A model generated the notes under the pieces. The model did not search any database. It was not told the DNA's origin and saw only the letters and a list, made by a program, of their open reading frames with translations. Of a stretch of DNA of 64,000 nucleotides, positions 25,236 to 34,508 are shown piece after piece. How positions within the stretch are numbered: the stretch's first letter is position 1; each line of letters opens with the position of its first letter. Location: positions 248,001 through 312,000 of the forward strand of contig NZ_BBVD01000005.1 of NCBI RefSeq assembly GCF_000964545.1, read 5' to 3'. The translations under genes were made by a program, and so were the position numbers. The DNA is from Comamonas thiooxydans. Lineage in GTDB: Bacteria; Pseudomonadota; Gammaproteobacteria; Burkholderiales; Burkholderiaceae_C.

Positions 25236-26474
25236 TCAGACCGTGGGTTGCTTGGCGGCGCCGCGGCCATCGGCCAGCTCGGCCTTGGCATCCATGGGCA
25301 CGTCCTGGGGCGCGACCACCACGCCAGGGCGCACACGCTGCAGTCCGTTGACGACGATGCGCTCGCCGGCCTTGAGGCCCGAAGTGACCACGCGCAGGCC
25401 GTCCACCGGTGCGCCCAGTTGCACCTCCCGGTACTCGGCCTTGTTGTCCGCGCCAATCACCAGCACGAATTTCTTGCTCTGGTCCGTGCCCACGGCGCGC
25501 TCGTTGATAAGCACGGCCTGGGTGGTCTGGGGCTGGCCCATGCGGATGCGCGCGAACTGGCCGGCCATGAGCGTGCCGTCCACATTGCCGAACACGGCCC
25601 GCACGCGCACCGTGCCGCTCTTGGCATCGACCTGGTTGTCTATGAGCTGTAGATGACCGACATAAGGCGTGCCGCCGCTGGTACCCACCCCCATCTGAAC
25701 GGGAATGGTTTCAATCAGCGCACGCGTGCTGCGTCCCTGGCTTGCGCTCTGCAGACCCTGCAGCGCCTGGGCCACGATCTGCTCGTCCGCGTCAAAGCTG
25801 GCGTACATGGGGTCCACCGACACCAAGGTGGTCAGCACCGGAGCACCGGCTCCCGAGCTCACGAGATTGCCCACCGTGACCTCGATGCGGCCCACGCGTC
25901 CGCTCACCGGCGCCTTGACCTGGGTGTAGCCCAGGTTCAGCTTGGCGGTCTGCAGCGCAGCCTGGGCGGCGCGCAGATTCGCATCGGCCTCGCGCCGGGC
26001 ATTCACGCGCTCGTCGTATTCCTTTTGCGCGATCGCCCGCTCATCCCACAGACGCGTGGCGCGCTCGGACTCGCTCTGGGTATAGGCCATGCGCGCCTTG
26101 GCGGCAACGACCTGGGCTTCGGCGCGATCGACTTCTGCCACATAGGGCGCAGGGTCCACGGTGAACAGCAGATCACCGGCCCTGACCAGCGCGCCTTCCT
26201 TGAAATGCACGGCCTGCACCGCTCCCGAGACGCGCGGCTGCACATCCACGCGCTGCACGGCTTCGAGGCGGCCGGAGAATTCATTCCACAGCGTCACGTC
26301 CTGCTGCAGGACCTGGGCTGCCGAAACCGGCACGGCCGGCGCGGCGGCTTGCGCAGCGGGCGCTTCGGCATGCGATGACAGGCCCAGCATGGCGGCAGTC
26401 GTGGCGATCACGGCAGCGGCGACGCCGGCGGCAGCCCACCGGCGGCGGTTGGAGAGTTTGGAGTGTTCGTTCAT
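25236..26474 (-). CDS. RND efflux periplasmic adaptor (AcrA/MexA-like)
   Basis: A 412-residue membrane-fusion protein, first gene of the efflux operon. ATG 26474 (MNEHSKLSNRRRW) is chosen over the upstream in-frame start at 26537 because it gives a proper N-terminal anchor (AAAGVAAAVIATTAAMLGLSS). The lipoyl half-motif RVDVQPRVSGAVQAVHFKEGALVRAGDLLFTVDPAPY and its partner LNLGYTQVKAPVSGRVGRIEVTVGNLV are clear, with the alpha-hairpin between. No lipobox is visible, so it may be anchored by the N-terminal helix rather than by lipid. Local repressors of the TetR type are absent; the nearest regulator is the divergent LysR gene at 27667. Confidence 0.93.
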   Translation of the reverse strand: MNEHSKLSNRRRWAAAGVAAAVIATTAAMLGLSSHAEAPAAQAAAPAVPVSAAQVLQQDVTLWNEFSGRLEAVQRVDVQPRVSGAVQAVHFKEGALVRAGDLLFTVDPAPYVAEVDRAEAQVVAAKARMAYTQSESERATRLWDERAIAQKEYDERVNARREADANLRAAQAALQTAKLNLGYTQVKAPVSGRVGRIEVTVGNLVSSGAGAPVLTTLVSVDPMYASFDADEQIVAQALQGLQSASQGRSTRALIETIPVQMGVGTSGGTPYVGHLQLIDNQVDAKSGTVRVRAVFGNVDGTLMAGQFARIRMGQPQTTQAVLINERAVGTDQSKKFVLVIGADNKAEYREVQLGAPVDGLRVVTSGLKAGERIVVNGLQRVRPGVVVAPQDVPMDAKAELADGRGAAKQPTV

Positions 26475-26653
26475 GGCAATGTCTTTGTTCAAGGGTTGAA
26501 AGCGGTAGCGGCTCTTTCGGCGGCAGGCAAGACTCATCCCTTCCAGCGCTCAGGCCAGGAATCGAATGAGAAAGAGAAGAAAAAGGCGCAGCCGTGCTGC
26601 GTCCGGCCTGCGGGGCCGGATCAGGTCAGCTGTCTCAGCAGGGCAAAATCAGC

Positions 26654-27490
26654 TCAGAGCCGACATCGGGTGGCTTCGAAAAACTGGCGCAGTTGCTCCT
26701 GCAGCTGCGCGGCGCAAGGGCAGGACTCGGGCGGCTGCTCCAGCAGTGCCTGCGGCCATTGCCCGGCTTCGGCAAACACATGGCGATGCACGCTCAGGCC
26801 GGCAGCTTCCAGGCGCGCGCCATAGTTCAGTGCCTCATCGCGCATGGGGTCGGCCTCGCCGACCAGAATCAGCGTCGGCGGCAGTCCCGCGAGACGGCGG
26901 GCCCGCGCTGGCACCGCATAGGGGTGCTCCGCATCATGCGGCTCGCCCAGGTACTGGCACCAGCCCGAAGCCCATTTGCATTCGACGGACTCGCCCTGGG
27001 CGGCACGCTGCGAAGGCGTAGCCGAGCAAGGGTCAAGCATGGGAGAGATCAGAATCTGCCCGGCCAGCGGCGGCTGCTGCTGATCGCGCGCCATCATGCA
27101 GACGCCTGCCGCCAGATTGGCTCCGGCCTCTTCACCGGCCAGGTAGAGCGGAGCGCCCTTTCCGGCCAGCTTGGTGCGTTGCTTGTAGGCCCACAGCAGC
27201 ACCTCGTAGCCCAACTCCAGCGGACGCGGAAACGGATGCTCGGGTGCCAGCGGATAGGCCAGCGACACCACGCAGGCCCCGGCCGCCGCCAGCGAGCTGC
27301 CGACGGTGCAGCCGTTGTCCAGATCGCCGGCCACAAAGGCGCCACCATGGAAATGCAGCACCAGCGGGACGACTTCGCCGCGCCGCTTGCCGCCGTATAT
27401 GCGCACATCGGCCTGCACACCGTCGGCCACGGAGATCGTGGTGTCGGTATGAGGAATCGGCTGCGATGCGGTGGCTTTGGTGTTTGACAT
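26654..27490 (-). CDS. Alpha/beta-hydrolase-fold protein lacking the catalytic Ser and His (HSL-like)
   Basis: A 278-residue protein of the hormone-sensitive-lipase branch. The oxyanion-hole motif FHGGAF is intact near residue 49, and DPMRDEA supplies the usual Asp. The nucleophile elbow that is normally GDSAG reads GEEAG (LAGEEAGAN), with Glu in place of Ser; the DNA (GGT GAA GAG GCC GGA) leaves no doubt about the codons. The C-terminal His motif (normally GMIHGF) is replaced by EAGQWPQ. Two of three triad residues are therefore gone while the frame is intact and the fold motifs kept, which suggests a binding or regulatory protein rather than an esterase. It lies 179 bp upstream of the efflux operon on the same strand and is divergent from a LysR gene. 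Confidence 0.8.
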   Translation of the reverse strand: MSNTKATASQPIPHTDTTISVADGVQADVRIYGGKRRGEVVPLVLHFHGGAFVAGDLDNGCTVGSSLAAAGACVVSLAYPLAPEHPFPRPLELGYEVLLWAYKQRTKLAGKGAPLYLAGEEAGANLAAGVCMMARDQQQPPLAGQILISPMLDPCSATPSQRAAQGESVECKWASGWCQYLGEPHDAEHPYAVPARARRLAGLPPTLILVGEADPMRDEALNYGARLEAAGLSVHRHVFAEAGQWPQALLEQPPESCPCAAQLQEQLRQFFEATRCRL

Positions 27491-27666
27491 GGATTTTCCG
27501 GACAGGACCGGGTGATGGAACAGAAATGTAGCAACAGCAAGTGACGGTATAAACCCCGCAAACGCGGCCACACTGTTTCCAATTCTCGAACAATGACGGT
27601 GTGAGCTGTGTGTGAGAATCCCGCATCCTCGGCGAGTCCGGGTTTTCGCGAGGACAAGGAGATCCC

Positions 27667-28593
27667 ATGGATCAGATACAGGCCATGCGCATTTTCGCGC
27701 GGGTCGTGGAAGCCGGCACTTTCACGCGTGCAGCCGATTCGCTGCAAATGCCAAAAGCCAGTGTGACCAAGAACGTTCAGGCGCTGGAAGAGCGCCTGCG
27801 CGTGAAGCTGCTCAACCGTACCACGCGCCGTGTCACCGTGACCGCCGATGGTGCGGCCTATTACGACCGCGCCGTGCGCCTGCTCGCCGACTTCGACGAT
27901 CTCGAGGCCAGCGTCAGCCAGGCCCGCACCACGCCGCGCGGGCGCCTGCGCGTGGATGTGGGAACCACCGTGGCGCGGCTACTCATCATTCCCCATCTGA
28001 GCGAGTTCCAGTCTCGCTATCCCGAAATACAGATCGATCTGGGCGTGAGCGACCGCACCGTGGACCTGATCAGCGACAACGTGGACTGCGTAATCCGCGG
28101 CGGCGAGCTGGCCGACCAGTCCCTGGTGGCGCGCCGAATCGGCAATCTGGAATTCATCACCGTTGCCGCACCCGAATATCTGCAGCGCCACGGCGTGCCA
28201 CAGCATCCGCGCGACCTGGAGTCCGGCCATCGCAACGTGATCTATTTCTCCCCGGTCTCGGCGCGGCGCTATCCGCTGGAGTTCCACAAGGGCGGCGAAG
28301 TGATAGAGATCGCCAGTCCCGCCCACCTGGGCATCAACGAAGGCAATGCCTATATCAGCGCCATCCTCGCTGGCCAGGGCATAGGGCAGCTCAGCCGCTT
28401 CCAGATTCACAAGTACCTGGAAAACGGCCAGCTGCAGCGGGTGCTGGAGGACTGGAAGCACCCTCTGCTGCCGATCTATGTGGTCTATCCGCCCAACTCC
28501 CACCTCAGCGCCAAGGTGCGCGCCTTTGTGGACTGGGTGGTGGAGCTGTTTTCGCGCAATCCGCTGCTGCAGGGCGAAAGCCGGCCCGCCTAG
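27667..28593 (+). CDS. LysR-family transcriptional regulator
   Basis: A 308-residue LysR protein of the AaeR/DsdC-unrelated CrgA-like group. The helix-turn-helix reads MRIFARVVEAGTFTRAADSLQMPKASVTKNVQALEERL, followed by LLNRTTRRVTVTADGAAYYDRAVRLLADF and an effector domain with RGRLRVDVGTTVARLLIIPHL. It is complete, with GGAGATCCC before ATG 27667. The intergenic region to the divergent hydrolase-like gene (27491-27666) contains an inverted pair ATTCTC (27582-27587) and GAGAAT (27614-27619) that could be part of its binding site. It may control the hydrolase-like gene and the efflux operon beyond it. Confidence 0.9.
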   Translation: MDQIQAMRIFARVVEAGTFTRAADSLQMPKASVTKNVQALEERLRVKLLNRTTRRVTVTADGAAYYDRAVRLLADFDDLEASVSQARTTPRGRLRVDVGTTVARLLIIPHLSEFQSRYPEIQIDLGVSDRTVDLISDNVDCVIRGGELADQSLVARRIGNLEFITVAAPEYLQRHGVPQHPRDLESGHRNVIYFSPVSARRYPLEFHKGGEVIEIASPAHLGINEGNAYISAILAGQGIGQLSRFQIHKYLENGQLQRVLEDWKHPLLPIYVVYPPNSHLSAKVRAFVDWVVELFSRNPLLQGESRPA

Positions 28594-28631
28594 TCAGGCA
28601 GGGCCCCATTCGTCAGGCCATCAGCCCGGCA

Positions 28632-31600
28632 TCACTGCTGCAGCTGCGCCCAGACCTTGTCCAGCCGCTTGGCGCTGACCGGATACGGCGTGCGCAGCTC
28701 CTGGGCAAAAAAGCTCACGCGAAGCTCCTCCAGCATCCAGCGGTACTCCTGCATGCGGGCATCGATCTGCCCCTTGCGCTCGGCCACCAGCCGCCAGTAG
28801 CGCTGCTCCAGCGGCAGCAGCTCCTTGAGCTTGGCGGCATCGCGCGCCGGGTCGGCCCGGTACTTGTCCAGACGCGAGGTAATGGCCTTGAGGTAGCGCG
28901 CGTAATGGCCGAGCTGCGCCCAGGGGGCCACGGCGATGAAGTTCTTGGGCATCAGCTTTTGCAGCTGTTCGCTCGCGTCCTTGGTGGCCTCGGGCGCGTT
29001 CTTGGTGTCCTTGATCTTGCGCGCGGCGGCTGCGTACTCGGCGAGGATGACGGCCGACATGCGAGCCACCTCGTTGGCAATCAGCGTAAGGCGCCCACGG
29101 CCATCCTGCACGCGCTGCTTGAAGTCGGCCTCGTTGCTCGGCAGCGGCTCCTGCAAAAAGGCGCGGTCTATGGCCACGTCGATGATCTGGCCGCGCAGCT
29201 CTTCCTGCGTGCCCAGCGGCATATAGGCCACGGCCATCTTCTGCAGATCGGGAATGTTCTTTTCCAGATACTTGAGCGCATCGCGAATCTGCAGCGCGAA
29301 CAGCCGGCGCAAACCCACACGGTGCTTTGCGGCAGCGGCTTCGGGTTCGTCGAAGACTTCGATGCCGACGGCGTCGCCATGGTCGATCAGGGCCGGAAAG
29401 CCGATCAGCGTGGTGCCGCCCTTCTTGATCTCCATGAGCTCGGGCAGCTCGCCAAAGCTCCAGTCCTTGTAGCGCGCATCGTGGGACTGCGCCGGCTTGC
29501 CCGCCGCAGCCTTTTCTTTCTTAGGAGCTGCTTGCGCCTGTCTATTATCGCTTTCAGATACTTTTGAATCTGAAATGCTTGTATCACTTGCGCCAGCAGC
29601 TACCTTTAATGAAGCAAGTGCCTGAAAAGCGCCGCGAGCCTTGGCGCCCCACTCGGCCTTGAGCGCGCCCAGATTGCGGCCCTGACCCAACTGGCGGCCA
29701 TGCTCGTCGGTGATGCGGAAGTTCATGAACAGATGCGGGCTCAGCATGTCCAGCTTGAAGTCTGCGCGCTTCACATCCAGCGAGGTCTCGTCGCGAACCT
29801 GCTTGAGCAAGGCGTCGATCAGCCCCCCTTGGGCCCAGCGCTCGCTCTCGGTGAACAGCTCGGCCAGCCGCGCCGCGCTCTCGGGCAGCGGCACGAAACG
29901 GCTGCGCGGGCGCTGGGGCAGGCTCTTCAAGAGCGCCTGGATCTTGTCCTTGAGCATGCCCGGCACCAGCCACTCGGCACGCTCCTCGGACACCTGGTTG
30001 AGCACGAACAGCGGCACGGTGACCGTGATGCCGTCACGCGCGTCGCCGGGGCTGTGCAGATAGCTGGCGCTGCAATCGGCACCGCCCAGCTTCACGGTCT
30101 TGGGGAATTTGTCCGTGGTGATGCCTGCGGCCTCGTGCCGCATCAGCTCGTCCCTGGACAGGCGCAGCAGCTCAGGCTGGTTCCTGCTCTCGGCGCGGAA
30201 CCACTTGTCGAAGGTCGCGCCGCTGTACACATCCCTGGGCAGATGCTGGTCGTAGAAGGCAAAGATCAGTTCGTCGTCGACCAGCACGTCCTGGCGGCGG
30301 CTCTTGTGCTCCAGCTCCTCGACCTTGCGCATGAGCTTGAGGTTGGCGGGCAGGAAATGCCACTTGGTTTCCCACTCGCCCTCCACCAGCGCCTGGCGGA
30401 TGAAGAGATTGCGCGCCTCGTGCGGATCGACGCGGCCATAGCTGATGCGGCGACCGTTGTATACCACCAGGCCATAGAGCGTGGCGCGCTCCAGCGCCAC
30501 CACATCAGCCTGCTTCTTGCTCCAGTGCGGATCCAGCAGCTGCTTCTTGAGCAGATGGCCGCCCACCTCCTCCAGCCACTGCGGCTCTATGGCCGCAATG
30601 CCGCGGCCGTACAGGCGCGAGGTCTCGACCTGCTCGGCCGCCACGATCCAGCGACCGGGCTTCTTGCTCAGGTGGGCGCCGGGGTGCGGGTGGAACTTGA
30701 TGCCGTGCGCGCCCAGATAGCTCTCGCTTTCCTCTGCCTTGTAGCCAATATTGCCGAGCAGCCCCGACAGCATGGACAGGTGCACGGCCTCATAGCCCGC
30801 GGCCTCGTTGTTGAGCAGCCATTTCTGCTCCTTGACCACGGTCAGCAGCTGCGAATGAATATCGCGCCACTCGCGCACGCGGCGGATATTGATGAAGTTC
30901 TGGCGCAGCAACTGCTCCCACTGGCGGTTGCTGATCTTGTGCGCGGCTTCCTCGGCATGTTGGGCCTGCTCGGCGGGGTTGAACAGCGCCAGCCGCTCCT
31001 CCACCGTGCCTTCGACCTGCGCGCCGCTGGCACGCTGGCTGACAGGCAGGAAGGCCTGGTTGCGCGCATTGGGCTTGGCCGCAGGCGCGTGCTGGGCCGC
31101 CATCTCCTTGCGGCTCTTGGCCACGACCTTGCCGCCGCGCGCATCCGACAGCCATTTCCACAGACGCAGATAGCCGCTGAACTCGCTTTTCTCGTCGTCG
31201 AACTTGGCATGTGCCTGATCGGCCTGCTGCTGCGCTTCCATGGGCCGGTCGCGCACGTCCTGCACGCTGAGGGCCGAGGCAATGATCAGCACCTCTGCCA
31301 AGGCGCGGCGCTCGCGCGCCTCCAGAATCATGCGGCCCACGCGCGGGTCCAGCGGCAGGCGCGACAGCTCCTTGCCCATGGGCAGCAGATGACCGTGATC
31401 GTCCACCGCACCCAGCTCGGCCAGCAACTGATAGCCGTCGGCAATGGCGCGGCCCGAAGGCGCTTCGAGGAAGGGGAAATGCACCACATCGCCCAGACCC
31501 AGCGACTTCATGCGCAGGATCACGCCGGCCAGCGAGGAGCGCAGGATTTCAGGATCGGTGAAGCGGTCGCGGCTGACAAAGCTCTCTTCGTCATACAGGC

Positions 31601-32687
31601 GAATGCAGATACCGTTGGCCACACGGCCGCAACGGCCCGCGCGCTGGTTGGCGGCGGCTTGCGAGATCGGCTCGACCAGCAGCTGCTCCACCTTGCTGCG
31701 GAAGGAGTAGCGCTTCACGCGCGCCGTACCGGCGTCGATCACATAGCGTATGCCTGGCACCGTGAGCGAGGTTTCGGCCACATTGGTGGCCAGAACGATG
31801 CGTCGGCCCGTATGGCCGTCAAAAATCCGGTCCTGCTCGGCCTGCGACAGGCGCGAGAACAGCGGCAGCACCTCGGCGCCGCGCAGCGTGGGCGAGTGCT
31901 GCAAATGCTTGCGCAGATGGTCGGCAGCTTCGCGAATCTCGCGCTCGCCCGGCAGAAAGATCAGGATATCGCCGCCCTTGCCGCCGGCCCAGAGTTCATC
32001 CACGCCATCGGCGATGGCGTCGTTCAGGTCCTTGTCCTTTTCACCCTCGAACGGGCGATAGCGCATCTCCACCGGATAGGTACGACCCGAGACCATGATC
32101 ACGGGCGCAGGACCGTTCTTCGATTCGAAGTGCTTGGCAAAGCGGTCGGCGTCGATGGTTGCCGAGGTCACCACCACCTTGAGATCGGGGCGCTTGGGCA
32201 GGATCTGCTTGAGATAGCCGAGCAGAAAGTCGATGTTCAGGCTGCGCTCGTGCGCCTCGTCGATGATCAACGTGTCGTAGGCCTTGAGCAGCGGATCGGT
32301 CTGGGTCTCGGCCAGCAAGATACCGTCGGTCATCAGCTTGACGGAGGCGTTCTTCTGCAGCGTGTCCTGAAAACGCACCTTGTAGCCCACCACTTCGCCC
32401 AGCGGGGTGTTCAGCTCCTCGGCAATGCGCTTGGCCACCGAGCTGGCGGCAATGCGGCGCGGCTGGGTGTGGCCGATCAGATGGCCGCGCACCTGGCCGT
32501 TGGCATCGGGGGCGGCATTGAGCCTGCCCCGGCCCAGCGCCAGAGCGATCTTGGGCAGCTGCGTGGTCTTGCCCGAGCCGGTCTCGCCGCAGACGATGAT
32601 GACCTGATGGCGATCCATGGCCTCCATGATTTCCTGGCGACGGCTGGATACGGGGAGCGACTCGGGGAAGTTGATCTTCAAAGACAT
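28632..32687 (-). CDS. hrpA: ATP-dependent RNA helicase HrpA
   Basis: A 1,351-residue DEAH-box helicase. The Walker A motif GETGSGKT is at residues 34-41, the DEAH motif appears in TLIIDEAHERSLNIDFLLG, motif III as SATID, and motif VI as QRAGRCGR. Helicase-associated and OB-fold regions follow, then the long C-terminal DUF3418 region that separates HrpA from the shorter HrpB. HrpA works on mRNA and stalled, collided ribosomes. Residues about 1028-1054 (SLKVAAGASDTSISDSKVSESDNRQAQAAP...) are an AT-rich low-complexity insert that coincides with a palindromic repeat in the DNA, see the entry at 29524. The gene is convergent with LysR (28593) and divergent from the phosphoesterase gene. Confidence 0.95.
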   Translation of the reverse strand: MSLKINFPESLPVSSRRQEIMEAMDRHQVIIVCGETGSGKTTQLPKIALALGRGRLNAAPDANGQVRGHLIGHTQPRRIAASSVAKRIAEELNTPLGEVVGYKVRFQDTLQKNASVKLMTDGILLAETQTDPLLKAYDTLIIDEAHERSLNIDFLLGYLKQILPKRPDLKVVVTSATIDADRFAKHFESKNGPAPVIMVSGRTYPVEMRYRPFEGEKDKDLNDAIADGVDELWAGGKGGDILIFLPGEREIREAADHLRKHLQHSPTLRGAEVLPLFSRLSQAEQDRIFDGHTGRRIVLATNVAETSLTVPGIRYVIDAGTARVKRYSFRSKVEQLLVEPISQAAANQRAGRCGRVANGICIRLYDEESFVSRDRFTDPEILRSSLAGVILRMKSLGLGDVVHFPFLEAPSGRAIADGYQLLAELGAVDDHGHLLPMGKELSRLPLDPRVGRMILEARERRALAEVLIIASALSVQDVRDRPMEAQQQADQAHAKFDDEKSEFSGYLRLWKWLSDARGGKVVAKSRKEMAAQHAPAAKPNARNQAFLPVSQRASGAQVEGTVEERLALFNPAEQAQHAEEAAHKISNRQWEQLLRQNFINIRRVREWRDIHSQLLTVVKEQKWLLNNEAAGYEAVHLSMLSGLLGNIGYKAEESESYLGAHGIKFHPHPGAHLSKKPGRWIVAAEQVETSRLYGRGIAAIEPQWLEEVGGHLLKKQLLDPHWSKKQADVVALERATLYGLVVYNGRRISYGRVDPHEARNLFIRQALVEGEWETKWHFLPANLKLMRKVEELEHKSRRQDVLVDDELIFAFYDQHLPRDVYSGATFDKWFRAESRNQPELLRLSRDELMRHEAAGITTDKFPKTVKLGGADCSASYLHSPGDARDGITVTVPLFVLNQVSEERAEWLVPGMLKDKIQALLKSLPQRPRSRFVPLPESAARLAELFTESERWAQGGLIDALLKQVRDETSLDVKRADFKLDMLSPHLFMNFRITDEHGRQLGQGRNLGALKAEWGAKARGAFQALASLKVAAGASDTSISDSKVSESDNRQAQAAPKKEKAAAGKPAQSHDARYKDWSFGELPELMEIKKGGTTLIGFPALIDHGDAVGIEVFDEPEAAAAKHRVGLRRLFALQIRDALKYLEKNIPDLQKMAVAYMPLGTQEELRGQIIDVAIDRAFLQEPLPSNEADFKQRVQDGRGRLTLIANEVARMSAVILAEYAAAARKIKDTKNAPEATKDASEQLQKLMPKNFIAVAPWAQLGHYARYLKAITSRLDKYRADPARDAAKLKELLPLEQRYWRLVAERKGQIDARMQEYRWMLEELRVSFFAQELRTPYPVSAKRLDKVWAQLQQ
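29524..29604. repeat. Palindromic repeat element inside hrpA
   Basis: Inverted arms GGAGCTGCTTGCGCC (29524-29538) and TTGCGCCAGCAGCTACC (29588-29604) bracket an AT-rich core that contains a small hairpin (TCAGAT...ATCTGA, 29554-29573). The arms match the AGCT(A/G)CT...GCGC palindromes found between genes elsewhere in the window (44768, 58865). In hrpA the element is in frame and adds a flexible Ser/Ala-rich linker. Confidence 0.6.
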
Positions 32688-32862
32688 AAGGGCTGGGATT
32701 ATCCCCGTCCTTGGCCGGTCTTGCGCAGTGATGACAAAAGCAGCCGTGCCGCGCCATTTTCAACGCCCTGCGTTGCACCAGCGATAGCGGCTGCAGCAGC
32801 GTTCATCGCGGGGACGCCAACGCTTGCTATGCTCGCGGCAATTTTCGGTTTCTCTCCTGCCC

Positions 32863-34041
32863 ATGGTTTCGACTGCTGCTTTCGTCATTCCTCTTCTGGC
32901 TCTCTGGCTCTGGTGGCCTGTCTCCAGCCTCAACGGTACTTCTCGTCTTGCCCGCCTGCTAGCCGCGCTGATCACGGCCTTGCTGGGCATTGCGCCGGCC
33001 TTGCTGCTCAAGGCCGTGCAGACGAATGCCCTGCCCTACGCCGTGGTGGCGCGCCTGCAGGTTCCCGGCGGCTGGATTCTGGCCATGCTGCTGATGCTGG
33101 CGCTGTTCGTGCTGCTGCGCGATCTGCTGTGGCTGATCGCCCGACTCATGGGGCGAACCAGCCTGGCGCAGCTGCTGCACCTTCCCGCACTCACCGCAGC
33201 CGCCGTGGTGGCGACCGGCTGCCTGAGCGCCATCGGCGTCTTCAACGCCCTGCAACCGCCCAGGGTGCATGAGCAGCAGATCGCGGTCAGAAACCTGCCC
33301 GCCGCACTGCAGGGCCTGCGCATTGCCGTGCTGGCCGATATCCACGCCAGCCCGGTCAATGATGCAAGCTATGTGCAGACCATCGTGCAGCGCACCCTGG
33401 CCACCACGCCCGACCTGATCGTGCTGCCCGGCGACATGGTGGACGGCGATGTCGCCACCAGCCGCGCCCATGTGGCGCCGCTGGCCGCCTTGAGCGCGCG
33501 CTACGGCGTCTGGGCGGCGCCGGGCAACCACGAGTACTACAGCGGCTACAACGCCTGGATGGCCGAGTTCCGCCGCCTGGGCCTGAATCTGCTGGAAAAC
33601 CGCATGCAGCTGCTGAACATCAAGGGCAGCAAGCTGGCCCTGTCCGGCATCGGCGACCCAGTGTTCGGCCGGACCTCGCCCAACAACGCCGACCCCGAGG
33701 TCGCCGAAGGTGTCCCCCCCGATGTGGATGCGGTTGCCGCCCAGGCCCGCAAGGCCGGCGCACAGTTTCATATCCTGCTCGCACACCAGCCCAAGTTCGC
33801 GCGCGACAACGCGGACAAGGGCGTGAACCTGCAGATATCGGGCCATACCCACGGCGGGCTGATCCTGGGCATGGACCGCTGGCTGGTGGCTCCCGTCAAC
33901 AACGGTTTTGTGCGCGGCGAATATGACGTCGGCAATATGAAGCTGCTGGTCAGCAGCGGAGCAGGCCTGTGGGCCGGTTTTGCCGTACGCCTTGGCGTGG
34001 CGCCGCGAATCGAGCTGCTGACGCTGGTTGCGCAGCAGTGA
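32863..34041 (+). CDS. Membrane-bound metallophosphoesterase (YkuE-like)
   Basis: A 392-residue protein with about four N-terminal membrane helices (AAFVIPLLALWLWW, LLAALITALLGIAPALLLK, ILAMLLMLALFVLLRDLLWL, LTAAAVVATGCLSAIGVF) and a calcineurin-like phosphoesterase domain. The metal-binding motifs are in order: LADIHAS (D-x-H), VLPGDMVDG (GDxxD), APGNHEYY (GNHE), ILLAHQPKF and ISGHTHGG (GHxH). Members of this group act on membrane-linked or lipid phosphate esters. ATG 32863 is chosen; an upstream frame start at 32824 has no good ribosome site. It is divergent from hrpA with a 175-bp shared promoter region. Confidence 0.88.
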   Translation: MVSTAAFVIPLLALWLWWPVSSLNGTSRLARLLAALITALLGIAPALLLKAVQTNALPYAVVARLQVPGGWILAMLLMLALFVLLRDLLWLIARLMGRTSLAQLLHLPALTAAAVVATGCLSAIGVFNALQPPRVHEQQIAVRNLPAALQGLRIAVLADIHASPVNDASYVQTIVQRTLATTPDLIVLPGDMVDGDVATSRAHVAPLAALSARYGVWAAPGNHEYYSGYNAWMAEFRRLGLNLLENRMQLLNIKGSKLALSGIGDPVFGRTSPNNADPEVAEGVPPDVDAVAAQARKAGAQFHILLAHQPKFARDNADKGVNLQISGHTHGGLILGMDRWLVAPVNNGFVRGEYDVGNMKLLVSSGAGLWAGFAVRLGVAPRIELLTLVAQQ

Positions 34042-34046
34042 TTACC

Positions 34047-34078
34047 GGCCTTGCTGACTCCTGGGGTTCAGCAAGGCC
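34047..34078 (+). terminator. Hairpin after the metallophosphoesterase gene
   Basis: GGCCTTGCTGA (34047-34057) and TCAGCAAGGCC (34068-34078) form a perfect 11-bp stem with a 10-base loop, 6 bp after the stop codon. The following TGTATTTC is only moderately T-rich. Confidence 0.6.
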
Positions 34079-34508
34079 TGTATTTCGTTGAAATCTTTAC
34101 AGCGCAAAACACTCTCAACCATTTGAAGCATTTGCAAAAATCAAACAGATTTCGAGATCCGAGCTTTTCCCGGCAATCCCGGCTTCCATAAAGCACCTGA
34201 TTTACTGCCTTCTTTTCAAATCAGTCACTTACGCCATAAGTCCCTTGAAACTCTGCGCAACTCCATTAATCCAAACCCCATTCATGGATTGCCATGCCTG
34301 ACAAAAAGCTGTCAAAACCGAACGTGCTTACATTCCCGTAAAGCGATCCGACAGGCTGCGGCAAATGCGCCGCTAAGATACAAATCATTTTTCAGGGTCC
34401 GTACCGGTTCATGCCAATGCGCAAAAACCGGCCCATATTCCACGCATTGCCTAGGCAGCAATGCCGCCGAGCGGCCATTCCAGCGGACTCTTTTCTCGAT
34501 TGCAGACC
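34079..34508. other. 430-bp AT-rich leader region before the zinc-ribbon operon
   Basis: No gene is supported. The stretch is clearly more AT-rich than its surroundings and probably contains the promoter and a long leader for the three-gene unit that starts at 34509. I could not identify a specific operator. Confidence 0.4.

Noticed and set aside
29700..33272. 1,190-codon plus-strand frame over hrpA
   Set aside because: Antisense shadow; the minus strand encodes all DEAH helicase motifs.
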